Shown here piece after piece: positions 16,801 to 25,404 of a DNA stretch of 64,000 nt. How positions within the stretch are numbered: the first letter of the stretch is position 1; every line of letters starts with the position of its first letter. Position numbers and translations under genes: made by a program. Origin of the DNA: Streptomyces pluripotens (GTDB taxonomy: Bacteria > Actinomycetota > Actinomycetes > Streptomycetales > Streptomycetaceae); contig NZ_CP021080.1 in assembly GCF_000802245.2 (NCBI RefSeq), forward strand, positions 3,100,001 to 3,164,000, written 5' to 3'. Under the pieces are notes generated by a model, which did no database searches, was not told the origin of the DNA, and worked only from the letters and a program-made list of their open reading frames with translations.

Positions 16801-17157
16801 ATGCATCTCGTCCCCGCGGAACGTGCCGGGCAGCGCACCATCGACGGTCACCGGGTCTGTGACGCCATCGCCGCCATCGGCGAGCCCGAGCGCGTACGCG
16901 CCTGGGCGGACCGCTTCTCCCTGCTCTCCGACCCCGGACGTCTGTCCTTGCTGCTCGCCCTCCACCGGGCCGGCCCGATCTCCGTGTCCGACCTCGCGGT
17001 CGCCACCGGGATGAGGGACACCACCGTTTCCCAGGCCCTGCGTCTGCTGCGCACCGCGGGCATCGTCGAGGGCCTGAAGGACGGGCGGATCGTGCGCTAC
17101 CGCCTGGTCGACGGATCGATCTCCGGGCTGCTGGAGCACTGCGTGGGATCCGACTGA
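16801..17157 (+). CDS. ArsR/SmtB-family regulator, probable nickel/cobalt sensor
   Basis: A 118-residue winged-helix repressor. The core is RFSLLSDPGRLSLLLALHRAGPISVSDLAV, then the recognition helix MRDTTVSQALRLLRTAGIV and the wing KDGRIVRYRLVD. Potential metal ligands include the N-terminal His (MHLV), Cys in HRVCDAI and the C-terminal LLEHC. Its place beside, and divergent from, a NiCoT gene suggests it senses nickel or cobalt, but the metal is inferred. The ATG at 16801 gives the family-typical start. GGGGAGG lies rather far upstream (about 17 bases), so the start is slightly uncertain. Confidence 0.87.
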   Translation: MHLVPAERAGQRTIDGHRVCDAIAAIGEPERVRAWADRFSLLSDPGRLSLLLALHRAGPISVSDLAVATGMRDTTVSQALRLLRTAGIVEGLKDGRIVRYRLVDGSISGLLEHCVGSD

Positions 17158-17415
17158 GGCACACCCGGGCATACGGACAGCAGGAACCGTGATGAGCAGC
17201 CTCCCGACCGGCGCACCGGTATCACCGCACGCCGATGGAGTGATCTGAGCGGCCTCGCGAAGGGGTCGTCCCTGCAGGGTGACGGCTCCGGGCCAGGGGC
17301 CTCACGTCACGTCCTGCCCCCGCACACAAGGTCGCGATGCCCTCATGACGGGACCGTGCGCTGGCCAGCGTCCCCCGTCTGAAGACCTCGGCAGGGGGCG
17401 CTGCCCCGTCGGGCC

Positions 17416-18972
17416 TCAGTGTTGTTTCGCCGAGGGGAGGCGGACGCGGAAGAGGGTGCCTTGACCGGGGGTGCTCTCCAGGTCGACGTGGCCCGCGTGG
17501 GCGGTGACGAGGGCGTGGACTATGGACAGGCCGAGGCCGGCGCCGTCAGTGGGGGTGGTGCGGGTGCGGGCGGGGTCGACGCGGTAGAACCGTTCGAAGA
17601 CACGAGCGGCCTGCTCGGGGGTGAGACCGGGGCCGCGGTCGGCGACTTCGAGGACGCCGTGACCGTCAAGGGTGCCGACGCCGATGCGGACCGGGGTGCC
17701 GGGTGGAGTGTGGGCGACGGCGTTACCGACGAGGTTGGCGACCACTTGGCGCAGCCGGGCCTCGTCACCAAGGACGGGGGCGGGGCCGGGCGGGGTGCCC
17801 AGGTCGCCTGGGCCGGTGAGGGTGACCGGGCGTCCGGGGTCCAGGGCAGTGATGTCGTGCAGGGCATCCACCGCAAGGGTACGCAGGTCCATCGGGGCGG
17901 GTTGGACCGAGCGCTGCTCGCCCATCCGTACCAGGGTCAGCAGATCCTCGACGAGGCCGCCGAGGCGTACGGCCTCGCTCTCGATACGGGCCATCGTGCG
18001 TTTGACGTCCTCCTCGTCGACGAGTGCGCCCATCAGGTAGAGCTCGGCAAAGCCGCGGATCCCGGCGAGCGGGGTCCGCAGCTCGTGGCTGGCGTCCGCG
18101 ACGAACCGCCGCATCTGCTCCTCGGACTCCGCGCGGGCCGCGAAGGCCGACTCGATCTGGGCGAGCATCACGTTCAGTGCCGAGGACAGCCGCCCGGCCT
18201 CGGTGCGCGGCGAAGCCTCGGGCATCCGGTGGGACAGCGGGCGGCCCGCGGCTATCTCGGTGGCCGTCGCCTCGATCAGCCGCAGCGGGCGCAGACCGGC
18301 TCGTACCGCGAACCAGGCGGCCAGTCCGAGCAGGGCCGCCACCACACCACCGATCAGGAGGAAGGCGGTGCTCAGGTGATCGGTGGTGGAGTCCACCTCA
18401 TCCAGGGAGGCGGAGACCACCACGCCGACGGGCAGCGGCGCGGCCACGTTCGCCGAAGGGGAGGAGTCGGTGGCAGAGGTGCCGTCCGTGGTCACGGCGG
18501 AGGCCGCGACCGGCACGATGAGGACCCGCCAGCTGCCACCGTGGTCGCTGGCGACGTCGAAGGGCTTGCCGAGGTGGGCCTGCAGGGAGGCCGCATCCAT
18601 CCGGGGCCACACCGGGCGGGGATCACCGGCGGCGACGGGAAGGCGGAACTGCTCGGAGACCCGGCCGTCCGCCGCCACGAAGGCGACCACGAACTGGCTC
18701 GGCAGCCATGACCCGTGCCTGTTCGAATGGACGAAGCGTGGCTCCGGCACGCCGTCCGTGCCCAGGCGCGCGGCGAGCGACTGCCCATAGCGCTCCAGCT
18801 GCCGGTCCACCCGTGTGACCAACTGGCCGCGGACCGAACCGAGCACCACCATGTCACTGACGGTCAGCCCGAGCAGAACCAGGGCCAAGGAGAGCAGCAT
18901 CAACCGCGACCGCAGGGACACCGCCGACAACCGCAGGCCCCGCGCCCGGGTGGTCAAGGCACGCGGGTTCAC
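17416..18972 (-). CDS. Sensor histidine kinase
   Basis: A 518-residue membrane kinase. TM1 is about 22-47, followed by an extracytoplasmic sensor of about 150 residues without cysteines and with a Ser/Thr-rich stretch near 160-178. TM2 is about 201-224 and is followed by HAMP. The dimerisation box FVADASHELRTPLAG has phospho-acceptor His 296. The ATPase lobe shows the N-box LRQVVANLVGNAVAHT, ADRGPGL and GAGLGLSIV. The GTG at 18972 follows GAGGG and starts seven bases after the stop of the response regulator, so the two are translated together. They form a two-component system that probably controls the exporter operon just upstream. Confidence 0.93.
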   Translation of the reverse strand: MNPRALTTRARGLRLSAVSLRSRLMLLSLALVLLGLTVSDMVVLGSVRGQLVTRVDRQLERYGQSLAARLGTDGVPEPRFVHSNRHGSWLPSQFVVAFVAADGRVSEQFRLPVAAGDPRPVWPRMDAASLQAHLGKPFDVASDHGGSWRVLIVPVAASAVTTDGTSATDSSPSANVAAPLPVGVVVSASLDEVDSTTDHLSTAFLLIGGVVAALLGLAAWFAVRAGLRPLRLIEATATEIAAGRPLSHRMPEASPRTEAGRLSSALNVMLAQIESAFAARAESEEQMRRFVADASHELRTPLAGIRGFAELYLMGALVDEEDVKRTMARIESEAVRLGGLVEDLLTLVRMGEQRSVQPAPMDLRTLAVDALHDITALDPGRPVTLTGPGDLGTPPGPAPVLGDEARLRQVVANLVGNAVAHTPPGTPVRIGVGTLDGHGVLEVADRGPGLTPEQAARVFERFYRVDPARTRTTPTDGAGLGLSIVHALVTAHAGHVDLESTPGQGTLFRVRLPSAKQH

Positions 18973-18979
18973 CGCGCCC

Positions 18980-19723
18980 TCAGCCCTGTGTCGGCGGGCG
19001 CCGCAGCACGTAACCGACGCCGCGCACCGTGTGGATGAGCTTCGCGGCCCCGTCCACCCCCGAGTCCACCTTCCGCCGTACGTAGGAGATGTACGACTCG
19101 ACGATGCTGAGGTCACCGCCGAAGTCGTACGCCCACACGTGGTCCAGGATCTGCGGCTTGGAGACCACCCGGTCGGCGTTGGCCATCAGATACGCGAGCA
19201 GTTTGAACTCGGTGGGGGACAACGACACCGGCCGCCCGGCCCGGATGACCTGGTGTCCGACCGGGTCGAGTTCCAGGTCGCCCGCCACCAGCCGTCCGTC
19301 GTCGGTGGGTGCCCCGGTGCGCCGCAGGATCGCCCGGATCCGCGCAATCAGTTCCTCCAGGCTGAACGGCTTGATGACGTAGTCGTCGCCGCCGGCCGTC
19401 AGCCCACTGATCTTGTCCTCGACGCCGTCCTTCGCGGTGAGGAAGAGCACTGGCAGCCGGTCGGTCGCACCGCCCGCCGTCCGGGAGGAGTGCGGCCCCG
19501 AGTCCTCCCACAGCCGTTTCGCCACCGCGAAGCCGTCCATGTCGGGCAGCATCACGTCCAGGACGACAAGGTCGGGGCGCTCCTGGGCGACCGCCGTCAA
19601 CGCGTCCGCTCCGGTCGCCGCGGAGACGACTCTGAACCCGGCGAAACGCAGGGACGCCGACAGCAGTTCCCGGATGTTGGGTTCGTCGTCGACCACCAGC
19701 AGACTGGCCTCGGGCGTGTCCAT
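18980..19723 (-). CDS. OmpR-family response regulator
   Basis: A 247-residue regulator. The receiver domain has the acidic pair Asp 12/13, phospho-acceptor Asp 56 (VVLDVMLPD), Thr 97 and Lys 118 (YVIKPF). A Gly/Ser-rich insert (about 75-88) precedes the fourth strand. The C-terminal winged helix includes LSPTEFKLLAYLMANADRVV and SYISYVRRKVD. ATG 19723 has GGAGGA seven bases before it, better than the open frame's earlier start. It is cotranscribed with the kinase. The three 11-bp-phased heptamers at 24219-24247 are a plausible target, by inference from how this family binds DNA. Confidence 0.93.
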   Translation of the reverse strand: MDTPEASLLVVDDEPNIRELLSASLRFAGFRVVSAATGADALTAVAQERPDLVVLDVMLPDMDGFAVAKRLWEDSGPHSSRTAGGATDRLPVLFLTAKDGVEDKISGLTAGGDDYVIKPFSLEELIARIRAILRRTGAPTDDGRLVAGDLELDPVGHQVIRAGRPVSLSPTEFKLLAYLMANADRVVSKPQILDHVWAYDFGGDLSIVESYISYVRRKVDSGVDGAAKLIHTVRGVGYVLRRPPTQG

Positions 19724-19820
19724 GGACTCCTCCTGGGGCAAATGCCGTGCACCCTACGCTCTGCGGCTGTGAGCCCGGTTCCGGACCCGAATGCCGGACC
19801 CCGGCAGGCTCCGGCCGGGA

Positions 19821-20579
19821 TCAGTTCCCGCCGGAACGACTGCCGGTCCCGCCGTTGGATCTGCCGAACCCCCCGAAGCCGCCGCCCGGCCCGCCCTCCG
19901 TCACCGTCGTCGCCGCGATGTCTCCGTCGGCGTTCTGGCTGCCCCTGATCGTCACCGTCTGCCCGGGCTGGAGGTCACCGATCTTGCCTTCCTTGGACTC
20001 GGTGACCTTCGTGGACCCGCCGGTCGTGACCTTGACGATGTCGCCCTGGGCGTCGGTGACGTAGATCGTCTTGCCGTCGACGAGCTTGACGGTGCCGAAC
20101 GTCACGCCGGAGCCGGCCCCGGCACCGTTCGAAGCACCGGTGCCCCCTGCGCCTTGGCCGAAGGTACGACCGCCGCCGGCACGCGCGCTCGCCCCGGCAC
20201 CCGCCCGTGATCCCGTGCCGCCCGAGAAGGTGAACCCGCGGCCCGACGCCGCACCCGGCGGGTTCTGCAGGTGGCCCTTCTCCACCAGCACCCCGCCGGT
20301 GAAGGCACCCGCCGCCACCGCTCCGGCCGCCAGCACCAGCGTCAGCCACGGCAACCTGCGCCGCGGTGGCGCCGCCAGCTCCGCCGAGATGTCCCGCGCG
20401 TCCGGCGGCTCGGCCAGGACGTCCTCGGGCGGCTCGGCGGTGGCGCCGCCTGGCCCCTGCACCGCCTCGACCTCAGATGCGTCCGATGCGGCCTCCGTCC
20501 CCGACGGCGCGGGTACCAGCGGCAGCAGTTCCGTGCGGGCGTCGTCCGCCTTGACCAGTTCGGTGCGGCGTCGCGCCAT
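19821..20579 (-). CDS. Membrane-anchored protein with DUF5666-like C-terminal domain
   Basis: A 252-residue protein: acidic cytoplasmic N-terminus (1-75), one membrane helix (LPWLTLVLAAGAVAAGAFTG, about 79-98), a Gly/Ala/Ser-rich extracytoplasmic linker, and a beta-rich module (VTFGTVKLVDGKTIYVTDAQ, then DLQPGQTVTIRGSQNADGDI). That module looks like the OB-like DUF5666 domain. The end is Gly-rich. ATG 20579 is preceded by GGGAG and GGAG. It follows the permease gene by 55 bp, so it is likely part of the exporter unit, perhaps scaffolding or sensing at the outer face. The function is unknown. Confidence 0.8.
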   Translation of the reverse strand: MARRRTELVKADDARTELLPLVPAPSGTEAASDASEVEAVQGPGGATAEPPEDVLAEPPDARDISAELAAPPRRRLPWLTLVLAAGAVAAGAFTGGVLVEKGHLQNPPGAASGRGFTFSGGTGSRAGAGASARAGGGRTFGQGAGGTGASNGAGAGSGVTFGTVKLVDGKTIYVTDAQGDIVKVTTGGSTKVTESKEGKIGDLQPGQTVTIRGSQNADGDIAATTVTEGGPGGGFGGFGRSNGGTGSRSGGN

Positions 20580-20634
20580 CTCCGGTACTCCCTCTCTCCA
20601 GCTCACTCAAGCTCACTCAAGCTCTGACGTGGTG

Positions 20635-21846
20635 TCACTCGTGCCGCAGTGCCTCGATGGGACGCAGGCTCGCCGCACGGTTGGCCGGGTAGCTGCCGAA
20701 GAACAGCCCGATGGCGACGGCGATGGCGAAGGCTCCGCCCACCGACTCTGGGATGATCACCGGCTTGATGCCGACGATGGTGAAGTGCGAGCCGATCAGC
20801 CCGCCGACCACGCCGAGCCCGCCGCCGACCACCGACAGCAGGGTCGACTCGGCGAGGAACTGCCCCAGGATGAGGCCCTTGGGTGCGCCGATCGCCTTGC
20901 GGATGCCGATCTCCCGGGTCCGCTCGGTCACCGTCACCAACATGATGTTGGTGATCCCGATCCCGCCGACCAGCAGCGAGATCGCGGCCACCGCACCGAG
21001 CAGCACCGTGAAGGTCTGGCGGGTGGACGTCTGGGTATCCAGCAGTGACGCCTGGCTACTGACCCGGAAGTCCAGCGCCGAGGCGTCCTTGATGCCGTGC
21101 TGGGCCATCAACACGGTGGTGATCTCGTTCTGCGCGGGCGTGGTGGCGTCCGCGGTCTTCGCTTCGACCAGGATCTGGCTGATCGGCCCGAAGCCGGTGA
21201 ACGCGTTCTGCACGGTGGGCAGCGGTGCGATCACCGTGTCGTCCGGGTCCTGGAAGCCGGTGCCGCCCTTGGTCTCCAGCACCCCGACCACGGTGAACGG
21301 GGTGCCGCCCAACACGATCTTCTTGCCCACCGGGCTGACCGTGCCGAACAGGTCGGTGGCGGTCGTCGAGCCGATCACCGCCACCTTGCGGGAGTTGAGC
21401 ACGTCATCGGCGCTGAAGTAGTCGCCTTTCGCCACCTTGCTGTTGGACGCCTTGAAGTACGCGGGATAGGTGCCCACGACCTGGCCCACGGTGTGCGAGG
21501 TGCCCTGGTACAACGCGGTCTGCGAGGTGCTGACCTCGGGCGCGACCGACTCGATATCGGGGGCCGAGGCCGGGTCGGCGAGCGCCCGGGCATCGTCCAC
21601 GGTCAGCGGCTTGGTGACCGTCGCCGTGGACCTGGCGCCGAAGCCGGCCCCGGAGGAAACGGTCAGCGCGTTGGTGCCCAGCTTCTCGATGGAGTCCCTC
21701 ACCGCCTGCGAAGAGCCGTTGCCGACCGCGAGCAGGATGATGACGGCAGCCACACCGATGAGTACGCCCAGCATCGTCAGGCCCGAACGGACCTTGTTCG
21801 CGGCGAGCCCGCCGAAGGCGAACCGTAGGGTCTCGATGACGTTCAC
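20635..21846 (-). CDS. MacB-type ABC transporter permease
   Basis: A 403-residue permease with the MacB/FtsX layout. An N-terminal helix (SGLTMLGVLIGVAAVIILLA) is followed by a large extracytoplasmic domain (about 45-275) and three C-terminal helices. Family hallmarks are VTERTREIGIRKAIGAPKG and the closing NRAASLRPIEALRHE. It overlaps the ATPase gene by 4 bp, so the pair is translationally coupled. With the adaptor it should form a mechanotransmission-type exporter. The cargo may be the neighbouring lipoprotein, a peptide or a toxic compound. This cannot be decided from sequence. Confidence 0.93.
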   Translation of the reverse strand: MNVIETLRFAFGGLAANKVRSGLTMLGVLIGVAAVIILLAVGNGSSQAVRDSIEKLGTNALTVSSGAGFGARSTATVTKPLTVDDARALADPASAPDIESVAPEVSTSQTALYQGTSHTVGQVVGTYPAYFKASNSKVAKGDYFSADDVLNSRKVAVIGSTTATDLFGTVSPVGKKIVLGGTPFTVVGVLETKGGTGFQDPDDTVIAPLPTVQNAFTGFGPISQILVEAKTADATTPAQNEITTVLMAQHGIKDASALDFRVSSQASLLDTQTSTRQTFTVLLGAVAAISLLVGGIGITNIMLVTVTERTREIGIRKAIGAPKGLILGQFLAESTLLSVVGGGLGVVGGLIGSHFTIVGIKPVIIPESVGGAFAIAVAIGLFFGSYPANRAASLRPIEALRHE

Positions 21847-22859
21847 CGGCCGGCACCTCCCGGGGCGATCGCGGAGCCAGCACCGGAGGTCCCGTCAGCC
21901 AGGGAGTGCGCGGAGTCCGAGGAGTGCGCGGAGTCCGAGGAGTGCGGGGAATCCGAGGAGTGCGGGGAACGCTGGGAGTGCACCGCGAAGATCGCGGGAT
22001 CGCGGAGTGCCGGCGGTGGCCCCTCGACCGGCGCTTGCCGTACGTCCTCCACGATCCGTCCGTCCACCAGTCGCAGCACCCGCTTGGCGTGCCGGGCCAC
22101 CTCGTCCTCGTGCGTGATCAGGACGACGGTGCGGCCGGAGGCGTTCAACCGGTCGATGATGGCGAGCACCTCCTCCGTGCTGCGGCTGTCCAGGTTTCCG
22201 GTCGGCTCGTCGGCGAGCAGCATCGCGGGCGCGGTGACCAGCGCGCGGGCAACCGCCACACGCTGCTGCTGGCCGCCCGAGAGTTCGTTGGGCCGGTGCC
22301 CGACCCGGTCCGCGAGGCCGACCAGGGCGAGCGCGGCGAGCGCGCGGCGCCGCCGCTCGGCGGACCTCACCCCGGCATAGGTGAGGGGGAGTTCGACCTG
22401 GGCGAGCGCGGGAGTGCGCGGCACCAGGTTGAACGACTGGAAGACGAAACCGATCTTGCGGTTGCGGACCAGGGAGAGCTGGTGCTCGTCCAGGCCGCCG
22501 ACGTCGATGCCGTCCAGCAGGTAGCGGCCCGAAGTCGGCTCGTCCAGGCAGCCCAGGATGTTCATCAGGGTGGACTTGCCGGAGCCCGAACTGCCCATGA
22601 CGGCCACCATGTCGCCTTGCTCGACCACCAGGTCCACGCCGGCCGGCTCGCCCGTCACGGGGCCGGGGCCGCCGCCGAGGGCGCGGACGACGGCGTCACC
22701 GTGCCCGTACGTCTTGGTCAGCGACCGCACCTCGATGACCGGCGGAGGGCTCCACGGACTGTCGGCGCCCGGTTCGGCCGCGGGCCCGGCTCCCGTCTCG
22801 GCCCGGCGGTGGAATCCGGTTCGGCCCAGGCGCAGCCGCTTGCGCGGGTCCCACCTCAT
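21843..22859 (-). CDS. MacB-type ABC transporter ATP-binding subunit
   Basis: A 338-residue ATPase with all motifs: Walker A GSSGSGKST (89-97), the Q-loop in GFVFQSFNLVP, signature LSGGQQQRVAVARAL, Walker B MLLADEPTGNLD and the switch His in VVLITHEDE. It is longer than the usual 230-250 residues at both ends. There is a 40-residue basic/acidic N-terminal extension, an insert GGGPGPVTGEPAG after about 61, and a C-terminal tail with hexapeptide repeats (HSSDSA-like). The tail is encoded by 18-bp tandem repeats at 21904-21975. It overlaps both neighbours by 4 bp in an adaptor-ATPase-permease operon. Confidence 0.93.
   Translation of the reverse strand: MRWDPRKRLRLGRTGFHRRAETGAGPAAEPGADSPWSPPPVIEVRSLTKTYGHGDAVVRALGGGPGPVTGEPAGVDLVVEQGDMVAVMGSSGSGKSTLMNILGCLDEPTSGRYLLDGIDVGGLDEHQLSLVRNRKIGFVFQSFNLVPRTPALAQVELPLTYAGVRSAERRRRALAALALVGLADRVGHRPNELSGGQQQRVAVARALVTAPAMLLADEPTGNLDSRSTEEVLAIIDRLNASGRTVVLITHEDEVARHAKRVLRLVDGRIVEDVRQAPVEGPPPALRDPAIFAVHSQRSPHSSDSPHSSDSAHSSDSAHSLADGTSGAGSAIAPGGAGR
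21904..21975. repeat. 18-bp coding minisatellite
   Basis: The 18-mer GAGTGCGCGGAGTCCGAG occurs at 21904-21921 and 21922-21939. It recurs with two changes at 21940-21957 and in decayed form at 21958-21975. The unit is a multiple of three, so copy-number change keeps the ATPase frame and only alters the number of SDSAHS-type hexapeptides in the tail. Confidence 0.9.
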
Positions 22860-24184
22860 CCGCGACCGCCTCCGCCGGAGCCCCGGACGCCGCCACCGGT
22901 GCGCGAGCCGCCGCCCCTGCCCCCGAACCGGCCGCCGCCCCCGAGGCCACCGGGGAACGCTCCGCTCGGGAAGCCACCGTTCCCAGCCGACGCCACGGTC
23001 GGGATCTGCACCTTCTGGCCCTCGGTCAGGCCCTTGGTGATCTGGTCCGCGGAATCGCCCTCGACACCGACGGTGACGTCAGTACGGGTGGTGGAGCCAT
23101 CGGAGTTGATCACCAGGACCGTGCGGTTGGCGCCTGTGCCGGACACCGCAGCGGTTGGCACGCTCAGTGCACCGGACGCCTCACCGGTGATGACCTGGAT
23201 GCTGGCGCTCAGGCCGGTGCGCAGGTTCGCGGTGGGGCTGGTGATGGTGAGCGTGGCCTCGTACTGCACGGCACTGCCACTGTTGCCGGCGGCGGAGCCA
23301 CTGCTCGCCGGCAGCGAACTGACCGACAGGACTTTGGCGTTGAGGACCGTGCCGGATTCGGCGTTCAGGGTGACCCTGGCCGCCTGGCCGGGCTTGACCT
23401 TCAGGGAATCGGCCTCGGAGAAGTCCGCGGTGACCTGCATCCCGGTGGGGTTGGTCAGCACGATGAAGCCCGTCGGGGTGGTGGAGCTGCCGGCGCTACT
23501 CGACGAGCCGGACGAGCCGTTGCCGGAGCCTCCGCTTCCCGTCCCGGTGACCGTCTGGCCCTTCTTGGCGGACACCGACGCGACCGTGCCGGACACCGGA
23601 GCCTTGAGGACGCACCCGTCCAAGGCACGCTGGTCGGCGTCGACCCTGTTCCGTGCCTGGGTCAACTGGGCCTGTGCCTGGGCGAGCTGGGCCGGATCCA
23701 CGGTCGGGGTCGGGGTCGGGGTGGCCGTGACGCCGCCACGGCCGGAGGCGGAGGAACCGGATGAGGCGCTGCTCCCGTTGGCTGCGGGGAGTTCGCCCGC
23801 CTGTACCTTCGTCAGGTTCGCCTCCGCCGCGGTCAGCGACGCCTCGTCCTGGCTCAGGGTCTCCTTCGCCGATGTCGGATCGACCTTGGCCAGGACTTGA
23901 CCCTTCGTCACCTTGTCGCCCGGTTTGACGCTGACCTCGGTGAGAGTACCGCCGGTGGCGAAGTTCAGCCCTGCGTCGCTCGGCGAGAACAGCGTGCCGG
24001 ATCCGGAGACCGTGGCGAGCACCGTGCCCTTGGTGACGGTGGCCACCCGGGCAGTGCCGTTACCGGAAGACTTGCCGCCGTCGTCGTGCACCGCCGCGTA
24101 GGCGCCGCCCGCACCCGCGAGGACCACCACGCCGAGCACCGAGTTGATCAGGGCGGCCCTGCGCCGCCGTGGGAGCACCTTCAT
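22856..24184 (-). CDS. RND/MacA-type efflux adaptor (HlyD-family periplasmic subunit)
   Basis: A 442-residue membrane-anchored adaptor. One N-terminal helix (ALINSVLGVVVLAGAGGAYA) is followed by a barrel-sandwich lipoyl half (KGTVLATVSGSGTLFSP, then VKPGDKVTKGQVLAKVDP), a coiled-coil hairpin (about 100-170, interrupted by a Ser/Gly-rich segment), and the second lipoyl half (RALDGCVLKAPVSGTVAS). The beta-barrel and membrane-proximal domains follow. The C-terminus is strikingly Gly/Arg-rich. ATG 24184 precedes the membrane helix. No good ribosome site is seen, so initiation may be leaderless. It is the first gene of the exporter operon. Confidence 0.9.
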   Translation of the reverse strand: MKVLPRRRRAALINSVLGVVVLAGAGGAYAAVHDDGGKSSGNGTARVATVTKGTVLATVSGSGTLFSPSDAGLNFATGGTLTEVSVKPGDKVTKGQVLAKVDPTSAKETLSQDEASLTAAEANLTKVQAGELPAANGSSASSGSSASGRGGVTATPTPTPTVDPAQLAQAQAQLTQARNRVDADQRALDGCVLKAPVSGTVASVSAKKGQTVTGTGSGGSGNGSSGSSSSAGSSTTPTGFIVLTNPTGMQVTADFSEADSLKVKPGQAARVTLNAESGTVLNAKVLSVSSLPASSGSAAGNSGSAVQYEATLTITSPTANLRTGLSASIQVITGEASGALSVPTAAVSGTGANRTVLVINSDGSTTRTDVTVGVEGDSADQITKGLTEGQKVQIPTVASAGNGGFPSGAFPGGLGGGGRFGGRGGGSRTGGGVRGSGGGGRG

Positions 24185-24490
24185 GGCGCGCATTGTGGAC
24201 GCCCATGCCTTTGAACGCCTGGGAGAATCCTGGGAGTTCACTGGGAGTGGCGACCCGCGGCCGGGCGGCCGAACAGGCGGCAAACAGCACTTATTGTGAA
24301 TAAACCGGTCGAGCATCGGCCGCCGGGTGAAGTCGTCCGCCACACGCTCCCCGGAAACTCACAGCACGGTCCCCGGAAGTCTCCATTTCGATGCGGTTGA
24401 GTCGTCCGTCACCGCCCGCGCACCCCCGCGTCTCTGTGCATGCTCGCGCGCGGCGATATACCAGCCGCTGACCCGAGGGGACATACGAAG
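24185..24490. promoter_or_regulatory. Divergent promoter region with three 11-bp-phased CTGGGAG boxes
   Basis: CTGGGAG occurs at 24219-24225, 24230-24236 and 24241-24247, exactly 11 bp apart, 35-63 bp upstream of the adaptor ATG. On the minus strand, a -10-like CACAAT lies seven bases before that ATG, so an activator bound to the repeats could replace the -35 box. The adaptor (minus) and lipoprotein (plus) genes diverge from this region. Tandem heptamers at 11-bp spacing are typical for OmpR-family regulators, one of which is encoded in the same operon. Confidence 0.6.
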
Positions 24491-25129
24491 ATGCCCAGGA
24501 CCACTGCCGGCGCGCTGCGGGCGGGCGTGTCCGTCGCCGTCCTCGCCGTATCAGGAGCGCTCCTCCTCACGGCGTGTTCGTCCTCGCCGGGTTCGGCCTC
24601 GGCGTCCGACAAGCCTTCGGGGTCGGCCACAGCCTCCTCCGGCAGGGCAGGCGGACCGCAGGCGATGGAGGCGTACCGACAGTGCCTGTCGCAGCACGGG
24701 ATGGACCTGCCGACCTTTGCGAGGCGCTCACCGGGGGCACCGCGGCCCTCCGGTTCGCCGCGCGCCAGAGGTGGGTTCGGCGGAGGCGGCTTCCCTGGGT
24801 TCGGCGGTGCCTCACCCGACGCGACCACCCAGAAGGCGCTCGACGCGTGCAAGTCGCTGCGGCCGCAGTTCACCGGGCGCGGCGGGGCCGGCGGGGCGAA
24901 CTCGACGGCATTCCGTGCCTTCACCAGCTGCCTGAAGGACCACGGGGTGGTGGTGCCCACGCCATCGCCCGGCACGACCAACGGCGCCGGCAGACGTGGC
25001 CGACTCGGCGGCCTTCGCGACCTGAACACCTCCGATCCGAAGACGGCGAAGGCGTACGAGACCTGCAAGGCGCTACTGCCCCAACGCCCTTCGGGCTCGG
25101 GAACCCCCTCGCCGACGGTCACGGCCTGA
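24491..25129 (+). CDS. Lipoprotein with duplicated Cys-x4-His-Gly motifs
   Basis: A 212-residue lipoprotein (lipobox LLTAC, Cys about 29). After a Ser-rich linker the mature part contains two similar modules. AYRQCLSQHGMDLPTF and later ALDACKSLRPQF are followed by AFTSCLKDHGVVVP and later AYETCKALLPQ. Each module has a Cys-x4-His-Gly turn and a second Cys, separated by Gly-rich or basic low-complexity sequence. The even cysteines suggest disulfides or metal binding. It faces the exporter operon across a shared control region, as similar lipoproteins do in other Streptomyces. It may be cargo, a sensor partner or an accessory factor. The function is unknown. Confidence 0.82.
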   Translation: MPRTTAGALRAGVSVAVLAVSGALLLTACSSSPGSASASDKPSGSATASSGRAGGPQAMEAYRQCLSQHGMDLPTFARRSPGAPRPSGSPRARGGFGGGGFPGFGGASPDATTQKALDACKSLRPQFTGRGGAGGANSTAFRAFTSCLKDHGVVVPTPSPGTTNGAGRRGRLGGLRDLNTSDPKTAKAYETCKALLPQRPSGSGTPSPTVTA

Positions 25130-25183
25130 GACGACACGCGCACGGCCCGATCCCGGCACCGCCGTCGCGTTCGCCGAACGGAA

Positions 25184-25215
25184 AAGCCCGGCTCAGAGAT
25201 CTCTGAGCCGGGCTT
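25184..25215. terminator. Perfect 32-bp palindrome, bidirectional terminator
   Basis: AAGCCCGGCTCAGAGA (25184-25199) is followed at once by its exact reverse complement (25200-25215). It sits between the plus-strand lipoprotein and the 3' end of the minus-strand tRNA gene. On the minus strand it is followed by TTCC, so it can end both transcripts. Confidence 0.8.
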
Positions 25216-25223
25216 CGGATTGA

Positions 25224-25296
25224 GCCGCTTTCGGGATTCGAACCCGAGACCTACGCATTACGAGTGCGTTGCTCTGGCCATCTGAGCTAAAGCGGC
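25224..25296 (-). tRNA. tRNA-Thr (anticodon CGU)
   Basis: The 73-nt minus-strand sequence folds as a cloverleaf: acceptor stem GCCGCTT/AAGCGGC, D-arm with AGCTCAGATGGCCAGAGC, and an anticodon arm ACGCA-CTCGTAA-TGCGT with anticodon CGT. The T-arm has the invariant GGTTCGAAT. CCA is not encoded. The CGU anticodon reads ACG, a frequent Thr codon in Streptomyces. Confidence 0.96.
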
Positions 25297-25404
25297 ACGC
25301 TGTCCGCACTATGGTGCGATCAGCAACGACGGTAAGTCTACACAGTTTCCAGGAGTGCTTCGTACCCGCCCCGGAGCAGGCGGTTCCAGGGCGGGTGAAG
25401 AGGG

